Assembly: GCA_015660885.1 (NCBI GenBank)
Contig: JACTUB010000011.1
Coordinates: forward strand, 26,789 to 90,788
Length of the DNA: 64,000 nt
From: Methanoregulaceae archaeon
Lineage (GTDB): Archaea; Halobacteriota; Methanomicrobia; Methanomicrobiales; Methanospirillaceae
Direction of reading: 5' to 3'
Shown: positions 63,610 to 64,000 of the stretch, piece by piece
Layout of the letters: each line of letters starts with the position of its first letter
How positions within the stretch are numbered: position 1 is the stretch's first letter
Made by a program: the position numbers and the translations under genes
Notes under the pieces: generated by a model
The model's database searches: none
Told to the model about the DNA's origin: nothing
What the model saw: only the letters and a program-made list of their open reading frames with translations

Positions 63610-64000
63610 TTGACTGAAACGTACGATGCATCCCATATAACTGTTCTCGAAGGGCTTACCCCGGTCCGCGAGCGCCCGGCAATGTATATTGGCAGCACAG
63701 ACACCCGCGGGCTGCACCATCTCGTTTACGAAGTTGTGGATAATTCGATAGATGAAGCCCTGGCTGGTTTCTGCAGCCGGATAACTGTCGTCATCAACCG
63801 CGACGGCTCCCTTATGGTCCAGGATAATGGACGGGGCATCCCGGTCGACCGGATGGAAAAGAACGGTAAAAGTGCCCTAGAGGTCGTGCTTACTGTCCTG
63901 CATGCCGGCGGAAAATTCGATAAGGAGACCTATCAGGTCTCGGGAGGTCTCCACGGTGTAGGTGTTTCGGTGGTCAACGCTCTTTCCAACTGGCTCTCAG
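63610..64000 (+). CDS. gyrB: DNA gyrase subunit B, 5' part
   Basis: A frame of 130 codons runs off the right edge from TTG 63610, with GGGAGGA 6 nt upstream. The GHKL ATPase start is unmistakable: [36 protein letters not shown] (catalytic Glu and Mg-binding Asn), QDNGRGIPV and [20 protein letters not shown]. It is the ATPase subunit of gyrase, which introduces negative supercoils; gyrA would be expected downstream. Confidence 0.96.
   Translation, partial: MTETYDASHITVLEGLTPVRERPAMYIGSTDTRGLHHLVYEVVDNSIDEALAGFCSRITVVINRDGSLMVQDNGRGIPVDRMEKNGKSALEVVLTVLHAGGKFDKETYQVSGGLHGVGVSVVNALSNWLS

Overview
The window comes from a methanogenic archaeon, most likely order Methanomicrobiales (Methanoregula/Methanosphaerula-like). 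The evidence is Sep-tRNA:Cys-tRNA synthase, a class III signal-peptide archaellin, geranylgeranyl-reductase flavoproteins, many small lipoproteins, a REC-PAS-histidine kinase, winged-helix regulators, DUF2769, TATA-box promoters and frequent ATGA gene overlaps. This taxonomic call is inferred from gene content, not from a marker search.

Layout. 1-5.3 kb: partial DUF5946-like gene, lipoprotein, UbiA prenyltransferase + FAD reductase pair, M20 peptidase. 5.5-11.6 kb: Cys-rich lipoprotein, frameshifted EVE-domain gene, membrane protein/winged-helix pair, methyltransferase, HxlR regulator divergent from a ferredoxin-nitroreductase and a frameshifted iron-sulfur flavoprotein, LEA-type lipoprotein, DUF2769. 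11.7-15.3 kb: AT-rich accessory stretch with tRNA-Cys(GCA), FAS1 lipoprotein and two copies of an apparently undescribed unit (two-hairpin element plus tiny protein); a third copy lies at 47 kb. 15.7-22.9 kb: Mth938 protein, old yellow enzyme + PQQ-type sugar dehydrogenase, archaellin, unknown repeat-like protein, flavin reductase. 23-33.7 kb: two ABC-2 exporters, UspA, MFS exporter, methyltransferase, orphan nitrogenase-like protein, Holliday-junction nuclease-like protein, MBL hydrolase, P-type ATPase stub. 33.8-40 kb: broken cupredoxin, MarR-LonA operon, second Lon-like protease. 40-46.3 kb: ornithine-type decarboxylase + homospermidine synthase (polyamines), small ORF + SepCysS (tRNA-dependent cysteine synthesis, using the tRNA-Cys of 11.9 kb), amt remnant, tandem-domain polyphosphate kinase 2. 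46.5-50.5 kb: second AT-rich accessory stretch and a third ABC exporter. 50.6-64 kb: ThiI, DUF2150-like pair, META-domain protein, HdeD-like protein, geranylgeranyl reductase, sensor kinase, CbiMNOQ metal transporter and the start of gyrB.

Two themes stand out. First, a family of about 65-100-residue proteins (core LLIKFDG..YW.W....WIL) occurs three times, each downstream of a conserved element with two stems that keep pairing despite base changes. Second, several conserved genes are interrupted by single-base indels (EVE, flavoprotein, cupredoxin, amt) or lack a canonical start where homology begins (HxlR, Mth938, third ABC ATPase). This means either many fresh pseudogenes or residual sequence errors, and it should be settled before any of these genes is interpreted.
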